Assembly: GCF_009877435.1 (NCBI RefSeq)
Contig: NZ_WXEX01000007.1
Location: 143,616 to 207,615 of the forward strand
Reading direction: 5' to 3'
Length of the DNA stretch: 64,000 bases
Origin: Heliomicrobium gestii
GTDB taxonomy: Bacteria > Bacillota > Desulfitobacteriia > Heliobacteriales > Heliobacteriaceae
Part shown: positions 17,879 to 26,047 of the stretch, piece by piece
Layout: each line of letters starts with the position of its first letter
Numbering within the stretch: the stretch's first letter is position 1
The notes under the pieces: generated by a model
Seen by the model: the letters and a program-made list of their open reading frames with translations, nothing else
Told to the model about the DNA's origin: nothing
Database searches by the model: none
Made by a program: the position numbers and the translations under genes

Positions 17879-18901
17879 TCATGCCATCCAGCAGCCTGGA
17901 TCGCGCGCAAAGGGATCGCCTTTTGTGGCATAGGCCAGGCAGCGCAACCCGCCATCACAGGCGCGCCGGAACAGACATCCTCCACAGTCCGGCGCCCCCT
18001 GGGTCGGAGCGCGCAGCTTTTCGAGCAAGGGAGCGCGCAGGTATATCTCCGTCAACGCCGCCTGCCGGAGGTTCCCGGCCATCAGCGGCAGGCGGCGGCA
18101 GGGCGTCACACCGCCGTCTGGCAGGAGGCAGAGCAGGCTCTTCCCGGCCGTGCAGCGATAGGGTTTCCCGCCGCCGCTCAAAAACTGCAAGGCCCGATCC
18201 ATGGCGACAACCGTCCGATTCCGTTGAAACCAGGAACGCTCCGCCTTCCGGCGCGCGCCGGCCATGATCTCAAAAAAAGCGCGCGTCTCTTCCGGCGTCA
18301 ACGACGCCTCCGCCAAGCCCTCGCCACGACCGAAGGGGATCAGGCGGTCGGCCCAAACCTTGTCCACCTTCAGCCGGCGGCCCAGTTCGGCCACTTCCGG
18401 AAAATCGCGGTAGTTTCCCCGATGGGCCGTAAAGGAGATAAAGGCGCGCACACCATGGCGGACGAGCGATTCCAGCGCCGCCACCGCCTGGTCATAGGTC
18501 CCGGCGCCCCGAATGGTTTCATGCCGCTCCCGGCTGCCCTCCAGGCTCACCTGCACAAAAAGCGGTTCAAGGCGACGCAAGGCTCGCGCCATAGCGTTGT
18601 CGACGCAGCTGCCGTTCGTCAGGATGGCAAAACGAAAGTGCGCCTTTTCGGCAGCCAGCAGGGCGAGGAGATCCATAAAGGCGGGATGAATGAAGGGTTC
18701 CCCGCCGGTCACCGTGATTTGACCGCCCACAGGCCGCCCCTGCCGGCGGGACAGTTCCGTCAAGAGCGCTTTGAACTGGGCGATCACGCCGGGCCATTCA
18801 TGAGGGGACAACTCGTCCTCACCGGCAGGCGCGCTGTCCGCCTGGTAGCAGTGGGCGCAGCGCCAATTGCACCGCTCCGTGATGTGCCACTGCAGCAGCA
18901 T
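17879..18901 (-). CDS. Radical SAM/SPASM enzyme, probable peptide or protein modifier
   Basis: 340 residues. The radical SAM cluster motif CNWRCAHC (CxxxCxxC) is at ~10-20, with ITVTGGEPFIHPAF as the SAM-binding glycine motif. The C-terminal third is SPASM-like and Cys-rich (CTAGKSLLCLLPDGGVTPCRR, then DCGGCLFRRACDGGLRCLAY and a terminal GC), fit for auxiliary Fe-S clusters. SPASM enzymes often modify ribosomally made peptides or protein tails. The ATG at 18901 starts eight bases after the stop of the Gly/Cys-tail gene, so the two are probably translationally coupled. The longer frame is only the antisense-like Arg-rich reading of that tail. The likely substrate is the tail protein itself (inference). 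Confidence 0.9.
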   Translation of the reverse strand: MLLQWHITERCNWRCAHCYQADSAPAGEDELSPHEWPGVIAQFKALLTELSRRQGRPVGGQITVTGGEPFIHPAFMDLLALLAAEKAHFRFAILTNGSCVDNAMARALRRLEPLFVQVSLEGSRERHETIRGAGTYDQAVAALESLVRHGVRAFISFTAHRGNYRDFPEVAELGRRLKVDKVWADRLIPFGRGEGLAEASLTPEETRAFFEIMAGARRKAERSWFQRNRTVVAMDRALQFLSGGGKPYRCTAGKSLLCLLPDGGVTPCRRLPLMAGNLRQAALTEIYLRAPLLEKLRAPTQGAPDCGGCLFRRACDGGLRCLAYATKGDPFARDPGCWMA

Positions 18902-18909
18902 GAATCCCG

Positions 18910-19851
18910 TCACCCGCCGCCACAACCGCCGCAGCCCCCACCGCCACCGCAGCCGCCGCCTCCTCCTCCGCAACCGCCGCCGCTGCCGGAATCGCTGCTT
19001 CCTCCGCCACAGCCGCCTGCCGAGCCGTTGACAGGGGAGCCATTTCTTCCGCTGTAGGGAGCGAACATCTCAAAATAGGGGTCATATCCCATTCCGGCCG
19101 TCACGAAACCGGCGCCGAAGAGGGCCACATACAATGCCGGGTTTACATCAACAGGGTTGCTTCCCTGGCTGAATTCGCGGCGCACCCATTGAAAACGCGC
19201 GTTGGCATCCTTCAAGTAGGCCACACCCAGGCCGCTCAACCGGCGCGAGGGCCGCAAGAGAATGATCGCTGCCACCGGCAAGACAATCATCTCGATCGCC
19301 AGCAGCGCGACCGGTTTATCCATGTGAAGGCCGAGCACCATTTTGACCACCCCGATGATGACGATCGCCGCCACGGTCATTAGGGTGATTTTGGCGGCGC
19401 GGCCCCGTTCCTCGGCAGTGCGCAGCAACCCCGCCTGCTCCAAGGTGGAACGGACGGGCGCCAGCCATTTTTCCATCTGCGATCGAAAGGAAGCGTTCCG
19501 ATAAACCTCCCGCGGCGTTCCATAGCGGGCAAAGCCGTCCAGCACCTCCCGCTCGATCGGGGTTGCCCCGGCATCTGGCATCGTTTCAACGAGCCGCTGC
19601 CGCCGGTCTTCCGGCACAAAGGTGATCCGGCCCCGGTTGTGCAGGTCAAAGACTGTCGCCTCCACAACCGCTTTCCAACCGCCGCGCAGGTAGGCCATGG
19701 CAACAGGGTCCAATTCCGCTCCTTGGGGCAGTGGACGCCGGGCGGCCCCGTCTGCCCGGATCGACAGCACGGCGACGACAATCATCAAGCCCGCCAGGAA
19801 GGGGTAGAGGATAAGAAAAACCGGACCCGGGATCAAAGCCAACCAATCCAT
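18910..19851 (-). CDS. Membrane protein with Gly/Cys-rich C-terminal tail (TIGR04222-like)
   Basis: 313 residues. A membrane segment lies at ~5-30 (ALIPGPVFLILYPFLAGLMI) and two more around 150-200 (ITLMTVAAIVIIGVVKMVLG; ALLAIEMIVLPVAAIILL). Between them is a soluble domain (LRGGWKAVVEATVFDLHNRG) that recalls the TIGR04222 family. The last ~40 residues are almost only Gly and Ser with five regularly placed Cys (GGGCGGGGGGCGGGGGCGGC). The start follows a perfect AGGAGG at ideal spacing. Such tails resemble RiPP-type substrates or metal-binding sites. It is first in the operon with the radical SAM enzyme and the Mrp-like ATPase, which suggests that the tail is modified or metallated. Family name is from memory. 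Confidence 0.85.
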   Translation of the reverse strand: MDWLALIPGPVFLILYPFLAGLMIVVAVLSIRADGAARRPLPQGAELDPVAMAYLRGGWKAVVEATVFDLHNRGRITFVPEDRRQRLVETMPDAGATPIEREVLDGFARYGTPREVYRNASFRSQMEKWLAPVRSTLEQAGLLRTAEERGRAAKITLMTVAAIVIIGVVKMVLGLHMDKPVALLAIEMIVLPVAAIILLRPSRRLSGLGVAYLKDANARFQWVRREFSQGSNPVDVNPALYVALFGAGFVTAGMGYDPYFEMFAPYSGRNGSPVNGSAGGCGGGSSDSGSGGGCGGGGGGCGGGGGCGGCGGG

Positions 19852-20097
19852 GGGAGTCCTCCTTTTTATCGTCCATCGCCCATTCCGGTGTACTTTGCCA
19901 CTGTCAGTTCTATCCCATTTCCCTTCCATTGTATCAGACAGAACAATCCCATTGACAGGGGGAAAAGGGAAAAGCGACTCCTGCCTGGCTGGACCGAGTC
20001 AAGTGTGACCGGAACCACCAGGCGGAAAAGCAGAAAGGCCCCCTGTCCACAGGCTGGACAGAGAGCCGCTACTCTGTATTCATCGGGACGCCGCCTT

Positions 20098-20760
20098 TCA
20101 ACCGATCGCCATCCTCTTTTCCATGTACATGCCAAACCGGGACAGGCTAAAGTTGACGATGAAGTAGATGCAGGCGACAACGAAGAAGACTTGAACCGGG
20201 TTGTTGTATTCGACGAAGATCAGTTTGCCATGCTCTGTCAACTCCGTGAGCCCGATGATCGACGCATAAGAGGTATCCTTCGTCAAGGTGATGAACTGGC
20301 TGATCAAGGGCGGGATCATCTTGCGCAGCGCTTGCGGCAGGATGATGTAGACCATCGTCTCCAGGTAGGTGAACCCCTGGGCGCGGGCCGCCTCCCACTG
20401 GCCTTTGGGCACCGATTGGATGCCGCCGCGGATGATCTCGGCGACCAGGGCTGATGTAAAGATGGTGAAGGCCACGACAGCCGCCCAAAACTTAGGCAAA
20501 CTGAGGCCGATTTTTGGCAAGGCAAAATAGGTGAAAAAGATCAGCAGGATCAGCGGCAGGTTGCGCAGCGACTCCACATACAAGAAGGCCGGATAGCGCA
20601 AAAACCGATACTGGGAGATGCGCAGGGCGCAGATGACGATCCCGAAAAAGAGGCTGAGAGCGATGCTGATCAGGGCCAATTCGATGGTCCATTGCAAGCC
20701 TAGCAGCAAAAACTTCACGTTTTTCGGTTCAAAGAGTACGGTCCATTTCGACCCGTCCAA
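20098..20760 (-). CDS. Amino-acid ABC transporter permease (second subunit)
   Basis: 220 residues of the HisM/GltK type with about five membrane helices and the EAA loop (GQWEAARAQGFTYLETMVYIILPQALRKMIPPL) that contacts the ATPase. The TTG start at 20760 follows GGAGGAGG, 15 bases after the previous permease stop. It is the last gene of a four-gene importer operon (ATPase, binding protein, permease, permease). The two permeases form the membrane channel as a heterodimer. Substrate: a polar amino acid, not further resolvable. Confidence 0.93.
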   Translation of the reverse strand: MDGSKWTVLFEPKNVKFLLLGLQWTIELALISIALSLFFGIVICALRISQYRFLRYPAFLYVESLRNLPLILLIFFTYFALPKIGLSLPKFWAAVVAFTIFTSALVAEIIRGGIQSVPKGQWEAARAQGFTYLETMVYIILPQALRKMIPPLISQFITLTKDTSYASIIGLTELTEHGKLIFVEYNNPVQVFFVVACIYFIVNFSLSRFGMYMEKRMAIG

Positions 20761-20775
20761 GGCTCCTCCTCCTCT

Positions 20776-21429
20776 CTACGAACTCCGGCGCAGCCGCTGT
20801 TCGAGCAGATTGGCGACCGTACTGAGCGGCACGGTGATGACCAGGTAGAGCAGCGCCGCGAAGATGAAGACCTCGAAGATGATAAAGGTCTCGCTGGCGA
20901 TGCGATAGGTCTCGTACATCAGGTCGGCCACGACGATCGTGCTCAAGATGGCCGAGTTCTTGACCATGTTGACGACCTGGTTCGCCAGCGGCGGAAGCAC
21001 GATCTTCACCGCCTGGGGCAGGACGACATAGCCCATCGCTTGCAGGTAGCTCATCCCCGATGAGCGGGCCGCTTCCATCTGCCCTTTCGGCACCGCCTGG
21101 ATGCCGGCACGGAAGACCTCGCCGATATAGGCGCCCGTATACAGGGCCAGTCCGATGGTGCCGCAGGTGAAGCCCGACAGCTTGACACCCAGCGCCGGCG
21201 TGCCGAAATAGATGAAAAAGACCTGAATGATCAGCGGCGTGTTCTGAAAGAACTCCACATAGGTCACACCGATGGCGTTGAACACTTTGGTCGATGAAAC
21301 CCGCAGAATGGCGATGACGACGCCGATGGCCATGGAAAGCAGCAAGGAATAGAGGGTAACTTCCATGGTCACCTTCAGACCGGAAAGAAACTGCGGCCCG
21401 TAGGATAACACGTCATTCCACTGGTCCAT
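20776..21429 (-). CDS. Amino-acid ABC transporter permease (first subunit)
   Basis: 217 residues, HisQ/GltJ type, with membrane helices from residue ~15 and the EAA motif GQMEAARSSGMSYLQAMGYVVLPQAVKIVLPPL. ATG start with AAGGAGGG upstream. It pairs with the downstream permease. The motif EFFQNTPLIIQVFFIYFG is typical of the glutamate/aspartate/glutamine importer permeases. Confidence 0.93.
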   Translation of the reverse strand: MDQWNDVLSYGPQFLSGLKVTMEVTLYSLLLSMAIGVVIAILRVSSTKVFNAIGVTYVEFFQNTPLIIQVFFIYFGTPALGVKLSGFTCGTIGLALYTGAYIGEVFRAGIQAVPKGQMEAARSSGMSYLQAMGYVVLPQAVKIVLPPLANQVVNMVKNSAILSTIVVADLMYETYRIASETFIIFEVFIFAALLYLVITVPLSTVANLLEQRLRRSS

Positions 21430-21497
21430 GCCGGCTTACCCTCCTTTCATAACAAAGGGGAGTGAAGCGCGCTCCACTCCCCGCAAGCTCTGATTCC

Positions 21498-22346
21498 TTA
21501 CTTGGGCGGATCCTGTTTGAACCATTTCTTATAGAGCTCGTCATACTTGCCGTTGGCTTTCATCTCTTTCATGAAGTCGTTCACATATTTGACCCACTCG
21601 GGATGGCCTTTCTGGAAGCCAAAGCCGTAGGGTTCTTCCGTGAAGAGACCGCCAACCAGCACATAGTCGGGCTCATCGGTGGCAAAGCCCATCAGGATCG
21701 AGTTGTCCGTCGTCATGGCTTCGGCCCGTCCCAGCTTCAAGGCCTGGAAGGCTTCCGTGTATGTGGCATACTCGTCAACCTTGGCGTCAGGCGCTTTTTC
21801 CCGTATGTTCTTGGCGCTTGTGGAACCGCGAACAGTCGAGACAGACTTGCCTTTCAGGTCGGTCACACTCTTGATGGGGCTGTCCTTTTTCACCAGCAGG
21901 GACTGACCGGCCATGAAGTAGACATCAGAGAAATCGACCTGCTTCTTCCGTTCCTCTGTGATCGTCGTCGTGCCGGCGACGATGTCGATCTGGCCGTTTT
22001 GCAGCATGGGGATGCGGGTGGCCGACTCCACCTTCTCCAGCTTGACCTTGCTCTCGTCGCCGAAGAGTTTTTTGGCCAGCTCTTTCATGATGTCGACTTC
22101 AAAGCCTTCGGGCTTGTCCGCGCCGGCCTTCAACTGGCCGAAAAGGGGCACGTCGTTTTTGACACCGGCGATCAGATAGCCGCGGTTTTTGATGGTTTGA
22201 ATGTAGTCGCCAGAAGCTTGGGTCTGGGTCTCGGCCGGTTTCTTTTCGCCGCCGGCCGGCGCACCGCCGCCGCAGCCGACGGCCAACGCGCCCAAGAGTG
22301 CCGCCGTGCAGCAAAGGGCGATTCCTTTGGTCCACTTTTTGAACAT
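21498..22346 (-). CDS. Amino-acid ABC transporter substrate-binding lipoprotein
   Basis: 282 residues. Lipoprotein signal with lipobox LAVGC followed by a Gly-rich linker, then the family 3 binding fold: YLIAGVKNDVPLFGQLKAGADKPEGFEVDIMKELAKKLFG, DIVAGTTTITEERKKQVDFSDVYFMAGQSLLV, KSVSTVRGSTSAKNIREK. The pattern resembles glutamate/aspartate (GltI/PEB1) binders. The second ATG (22346) is chosen because the first lies inside the AAAGGAGG ribosome binding site. It sits between the ATPase and permease genes of the operon. Confidence 0.93.
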   Translation of the reverse strand: MFKKWTKGIALCCTAALLGALAVGCGGGAPAGGEKKPAETQTQASGDYIQTIKNRGYLIAGVKNDVPLFGQLKAGADKPEGFEVDIMKELAKKLFGDESKVKLEKVESATRIPMLQNGQIDIVAGTTTITEERKKQVDFSDVYFMAGQSLLVKKDSPIKSVTDLKGKSVSTVRGSTSAKNIREKAPDAKVDEYATYTEAFQALKLGRAEAMTTDNSILMGFATDEPDYVLVGGLFTEEPYGFGFQKGHPEWVKYVNDFMKEMKANGKYDELYKKWFKQDPPK

Positions 22347-22405
22347 GAACATCCTCCTTTAATTTCATTTTTATGCTTCCGGCAGGCCCTGTGGGCGCGC
22401 CGAAA

Positions 22406-23140
22406 TCAGCGCGTCGACGTGAGGATCTTGCTCAGGAACAGCTTGGTCCGGTCTTCACGGGGGTTGATGAAGAAATGCTCCGGCGTGCCCTCTTCCACGA
22501 TGGAGCCGTTGTCCATGAAGATGACCCGATCAGCCACCTCACGGGCAAAGCCCATCTCATGGGTGACGACAACCATGGTCATCCCCTCTTTGGCCAGGGT
22601 CTTCATCACATCGAGGACCTCGTTGATCATCTCCGGGTCGAGGGCAGACGTGGGCTCGTCGAAGAGCATGATCTTCGGTTTCATGGCCAGACCTCGGGCG
22701 ATGGCCACCCGTTGCTGCTGACCGCCTGACAGTTGGGTGGGATAGGCCTGGGCTTTTTCCGGGATGCCCACCTTGTTCAGGTAGAACATGGCCGTCTGGT
22801 CGGCGTCCTCTTTGGCGACCTTGCGCACCTTGATCGGCGCCAGGGTGATGTTTTCCAGAACCGTCTTATGGGGGTAGAGGTTGAAGTGCTGGAAGACCAT
22901 GCCGATCTCCTGGCGGAGGAGGTTGATGTTCGTCTTGGGGTCGTCGGTGCGAAAGCCGTCGACGGTCAGGCGACCCTCGGTGATCGTCTCCAACTTGTTG
23001 ATGCAGCGAAGCAGTGTGCTTTTGCCGGAGCCGCTGGGACCGATAACGACGACAACTTCCCCTTCACGGATATGTAAATCGATATCGCGAAGCACATGCA
23101 GCTTCCCAAACCACTTGTTCACTTTTTCAAATCGGATCAG
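22406..23140 (-). CDS. Amino-acid ABC transporter ATPase, probable CTG start
   Basis: About 244 residues, GlnQ/GltL family. Walker [11 protein letters not shown]-loop region [16 protein letters not shown], signature [19 protein letters not shown], Walker [15 protein letters not shown] and the H-loop VVVTHEM are all intact. The nearest ordinary start is a GTG at 23122, but it removes the conserved beginning IRFEK. A CTG codon at 23140-23138 gives the family's usual N-terminus and has GGGGAGG eight bases upstream; no other start fits better. It is the first gene of the importer operon and energises uptake on the cytoplasmic side. Confidence 0.93.
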   Translation of the reverse strand: MIRFEKVNKWFGKLHVLRDIDLHIREGEVVVVIGPSGSGKSTLLRCINKLETITEGRLTVDGFRTDDPKTNINLLRQEIGMVFQHFNLYPHKTVLENITLAPIKVRKVAKEDADQTAMFYLNKVGIPEKAQAYPTQLSGGQQQRVAIARGLAMKPKIMLFDEPTSALDPEMINEVLDVMKTLAKEGMTMVVVTHEMGFAREVADRVIFMDNGSIVEEGTPEHFFINPREDRTKLFLSKILTSTR

Positions 23141-23184
23141 TCCGATCGCCTCCCCGTCGTGAAAAAAGTCCGCATAATGCTCTA

Positions 23185-23213
23185 ATTATAACATTATCTT
23201 TTAGATTTTGCCG
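23185..23213 (-). promoter_or_regulatory. Candidate promoter of the amino-acid importer operon
   Basis: A perfect TATAAT on the minus strand (23185-23190) about 45 bases upstream of the ATPase start. The -35 position has only a poor match. Confidence 0.35.
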
Positions 23214-24502
23214 AACAAAACTTGTTGAATAAAAACGTCAGTTTTTTCCTTCAAATGAATCAGGTAGGGGCTGACCAGTTTGCGCCCGTCCGCCGTCTCT
23301 GTCACCAACACCGTCGGCTGGAGGGGCGAATCCTCGTAAAACTGCACCACATAGCCTTCCTCGCCGGTGGAGAGTCGCACCCGCGTATTCAGCATCAGAT
23401 CGCGCAACCGATCGATAAAGACAAAGACGATGTGCTTGTCGAGATGGTCCCGGGCGCTGGAACTGATGATGCTGACGGCGTTGATGTGATCGAGCCGTCC
23501 CCGGTAGGACCTGTTCGTCGTCAAGGCCGAGTAGACATCGGCAACAGCGACGATGCGGGCAAAGAGGTGGATCTGGGCGTAGCGAAGACCATTGGGATAG
23601 CCCTTGCCGTTGCACCACTCCTGGTGCTGGAGGATGCAGGCCATCTGCTCTTCGGGCAGGCGGACGCCGCTCTCCTGAAAGACCTTCATCCCCGCCTCCG
23701 GGTGGGTCCGGATCAAGGCGAATTCCTCGTCGGTCAGCTTGCCCCGTTTGTTCAGGATCTCGTCGGGGATATAGATTTTGCCGATATCGTGGAGGATGGC
23801 GCCGACGGCCAGGCTCTCCAACTCCGCCTTCGAGAGGCCCAGGCTCATCCCGATCATCGTGCTGAGGAGACAGACGTCGACGGAATGATGGAGGGTGTAA
23901 TCGTCCGTATCCCACAACCGCGACAGGCGCAGGCCGATCTTCTCATCGCGAGCGATGGAGGAGACGATCTCCGCGGTGGTGTCGCGGATGGCCCCTTCGT
24001 TGAAACCATGGCCCTCACGCATATCGAGAAAGACATCGCGCACCGTTTCGATGGAATGTTGGAAGAGGACCTGTTCCTGTCCCACTTTTTTCAGGGACTC
24101 ATACTGCATCTCCAGGCCGGCGCCGGTGACAGCCTTCGGCTTTTGACCGGTGAGGATACCGATCTCTTCCCATTTGAGGATCTGCCGGTAGATGGCGTCT
24201 GTGAGCAAGGTTCCTTTCGGGATCAATAACCGGCCATCGACAGTAAACACATCGGCGGCCAGCATATCACCGACTGCATATTGTTCAGAGACTTTTCCCG
24301 TTTGCGCTGAAAACACCCGCGCCCGCCCCCATTTCGCCATATTTCGGCCAGACGAAGCGCCCAGCGGTTCCCGTCCCGCCCAAAGCAGCAGGTGGGACGG
24401 CTCGCCGCCAACACAGTCCTTTTGGTAGTATATGTCTGGCATTCCATTCAAGGATTTCAATTTCAAAGCCCATTTTCTTCCGATGAAGTTCGACGACGGC
24501 AC
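23201..24502 (-). CDS. HD-GYP domain protein with degenerate second motif
   Basis: 433 residues. An N-terminal sensor-like half without recognised domain (~1-180) is followed by an HD-GYP domain (~190-390): HHSVDVCLLSTMIGM, ILHDIGKIYIPDEILNKRG, RTHPEAGMKVF, then HQEWCNGKGYPNGL and AVADVYSALTTNRSYRG. The HHE..DG motif is changed (HQE, and Asp to Asn), but GYP is kept, so activity on c-di-GMP is likely but not assured. The GTG at 24502 is chosen because CGGAGG lies eight bases upstream; the frame is open to 24556. A c-di-AMP riboswitch gene diverges from it upstream. Confidence 0.87.
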   Translation of the reverse strand: MPSSNFIGRKWALKLKSLNGMPDIYYQKDCVGGEPSHLLLWAGREPLGASSGRNMAKWGRARVFSAQTGKVSEQYAVGDMLAADVFTVDGRLLIPKGTLLTDAIYRQILKWEEIGILTGQKPKAVTGAGLEMQYESLKKVGQEQVLFQHSIETVRDVFLDMREGHGFNEGAIRDTTAEIVSSIARDEKIGLRLSRLWDTDDYTLHHSVDVCLLSTMIGMSLGLSKAELESLAVGAILHDIGKIYIPDEILNKRGKLTDEEFALIRTHPEAGMKVFQESGVRLPEEQMACILQHQEWCNGKGYPNGLRYAQIHLFARIVAVADVYSALTTNRSYRGRLDHINAVSIISSSARDHLDKHIVFVFIDRLRDLMLNTRVRLSTGEEGYVVQFYEDSPLQPTVLVTETADGRKLVSPYLIHLKEKTDVFIQQVLFGKI

Positions 24503-24609
24503 TTGGTTTTCCTCCGAAGCAAAAAACAAATCCTTTACATAAACGCTAGAAATCACAAGCGAAATGCCCCTTCTGCCCGTTAACGAACGCTTTCGCCAAA
24601 ATCGGGGGT

Positions 24610-24639
24610 TTTACAAAAGTGGCGCAAGCAGTGTATGAT
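24610..24639 (+). promoter_or_regulatory. Promoter of the c-di-AMP riboswitch transcript
   Basis: TTTACA and TATGAT separated by 18 bases, ending about 50 bases upstream of the riboswitch. Confidence 0.6.
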
Positions 24640-24689
24640 CCCTATGTGAGAAAGGTCCAATACAAATCCAGGAAATAGTCGTAATTTTC

Positions 24690-24836
24690 ACAACTCGCTG
24701 AGTTCCCAGGCAGGGAAGCGGGGGAACCAACCATGGCGGTGAAATCGCCATTGCCGGGGTGAGTCCCGGGCCTGTGTGGTCCGGGTAGGGCAACTCCGCA
24801 GCCCGAACCCGTCAGCTAACCTCGTAGGCGTCGCTG
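24690..24836 (+). promoter_or_regulatory. c-di-AMP riboswitch (ydaO/yuaA class)
   Basis: The leader matches the ydaO/yuaA consensus in order: GCTGAGTTCCCAGGCAGGGA near 24697, GCGGGGGAACCAACC, a variable hairpin, TTGCCGGGGTGAGTCCCGGG, GGTAGGGCAACT, and the 3' block CAGCCCGAACCCGTCAGC then TAACCTCGTAGGCGT. The class binds c-di-AMP and usually switches genes off, typically for K+ transport, osmolyte uptake or cell-wall hydrolases. There is no terminator between the aptamer and the ribosome binding site ~10 bases downstream, so control may act on translation or by another route. Confidence 0.93.
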
Positions 24837-24856
24837 GAGAAAGGAAGAATCCGCAC

Positions 24857-25300
24857 GTGAACATCGCTTTTTTTCTGATCCCGAAAAAAGACGTGATCCA
24901 TCTCCCTATTCACGCCACCATGCGGCAAGCGGTCGAAAAGATGGAATACCACCGCTACACCGCCGTCCCCCTCATCGACGGTCAGGGCCGCTATGTGGGC
25001 ACCCTTACCGAGGGGGATCTGCTTTGGAAAATGAAGAATACGCCGAGCTTGGGCTTTGACAACATCCACAAGGTCTCCCTCAACGAAGTGCCGCGGCGCA
25101 TGACCATCAAACCGGTCCACATCTACGCCGAGATGGAAGAACTGATCTCCCTGGCCAGCGAACAAAATTTCGTCCCTGTCCTCGATGACCGCGGCGTCTT
25201 CATCGGCATCGTCCGCCGCCGGGAGATCATCGAATACTGCGCCGGCCTGCTGCAAGCGGGACGGCCGGTTGCCCGGGCCGCCGTTGCTAACGGGGGTTGA
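24857..25300 (+). CDS. CBS-domain pair protein under c-di-AMP control
   Basis: 147 residues consisting mainly of two CBS motifs (MRQAVEKMEYHRYTAVPLID with YVGTLTEGDLLWKM; then MEELISLASEQNFVPVLDDR with FIGIVRRREIIEYC). CBS pairs bind adenine nucleotides such as AMP, ATP or c-di-AMP and act as regulatory modules. No enzyme domain is attached. The start is the GTG at 24857 with AAAGGAAG upstream; earlier in-frame codons lie inside the riboswitch. Its job is probably to sense a nucleotide and act on a partner not encoded next to it. Confidence 0.88.
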   Translation: MNIAFFLIPKKDVIHLPIHATMRQAVEKMEYHRYTAVPLIDGQGRYVGTLTEGDLLWKMKNTPSLGFDNIHKVSLNEVPRRMTIKPVHIYAEMEELISLASEQNFVPVLDDRGVFIGIVRRREIIEYCAGLLQAGRPVARAAVANGG

Positions 25301-25343
25301 GCGAGGCCCCAGTCATAGAAAACATAAACCGACGCAGAGAAAA

Positions 25344-25385
25344 GCCGTCTCAAGCTAAGCTTTAGCTGAGGCGGCTTCTTCTTCG
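25344..25385. terminator. Terminator between the CBS gene and the convergent gene
   Basis: A long imperfect stem between 25344-25358 and 25361-25375, followed by TTCTTCTTCG on the plus strand. It separates the convergent genes ending at 25300 and 25411. Confidence 0.7.
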
Positions 25386-25410
25386 ATATCCACAACATAG
25401 AACTGGATCC

Positions 25411-25665
25411 CTATCCTCCGCGAAGCGTCTTCAGCCGGAACCGTGCCAGGAAACGTTGGAAGACATCCGGTTCGGCCCGGATGGTTACCGCGATCTCCGG
25501 CAGGCGAAAGGCGCCAATGGAGACCTTCCGCTCTGCGCCCAGGTCGACGCGCCACCCCTCACCCTCGAAACACCCTGGTGACTGCTCCACCCCACCCAAT
25601 TCCACAAGGCATTGGCCGAGCTCCCGTTTCGTGATCGACCGCATCCGCAACTCCTTTTCCAACAT
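25411..25665 (-). CDS. Small conserved-looking protein, 84 residues
   Basis: The ATG at 25665 is preceded by GGGGGAT; the frame is open further upstream but without a ribosome binding site. The C-terminal half (GWRVDLGAERKVSIGAFRLP, then FQRFLARFRLKTLRGG) reads like a small alpha/beta domain; it reminds me weakly of the DUF1952/MoaD-related C-terminal family, but I would not assign a function. Single gene, convergent with the CBS gene. Confidence 0.55.
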   Translation of the reverse strand: MLEKELRMRSITKRELGQCLVELGGVEQSPGCFEGEGWRVDLGAERKVSIGAFRLPEIAVTIRAEPDVFQRFLARFRLKTLRGG

Positions 25666-26047
25666 ACGATATCCCCCGTTCTCATTCTTGATTGAATTCC
25701 ATGCCTTTCCGGCTTGTCCGATTGGACTGTTTCTTGTTATTGTAATCTCTGACGCAAACACCTGCCACATTTGTACACCCATGCCCTTTGTTCAGCCTTC
25801 ACCCTATAACCTTCGCCCTGACCTTCATCATTAAAATGAACCTTCCCATCAACAAACCCCGCTTAAGCGGTTCGTCTGAAAAAACCTTCTTACCCTAAAA
25901 TTTCCCCCTGTAACCTGTCACCTTTTCGCTCCCGGCGCCGTCTTTATCATGGAAACCCAAAAGGGACCGTTGCGCAACGGCTATAAGGGGGAGACTACCA
26001 TCAACGGCCATCTTATCGCCATTTCTACGCCGATATATGGTGAAAAT
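25666..26047. other. Intergenic region, pyrimidine-rich on the plus strand
   Basis: No gene is seen. The stretch 25790-25940 is rich in CCTT/ACCCT runs. The promoter of the sigma factor gene should lie here; an autoregulated ECF promoter is expected, but I could not identify a convincing one. Confidence 0.4.

Noticed and set aside
18224..19057. Open frame of 277 codons on the plus strand ending in a Pro/Gln-rich tail
   Set aside because: It is antisense to the radical SAM gene; the Pro-rich tail is the complement of the Gly/Cys codons of the membrane protein.
24776..24856. Upstream start (24776) for the CBS protein
   Set aside because: The codons lie inside the c-di-AMP aptamer and lack a ribosome binding site; the GTG at 24857 fits better.
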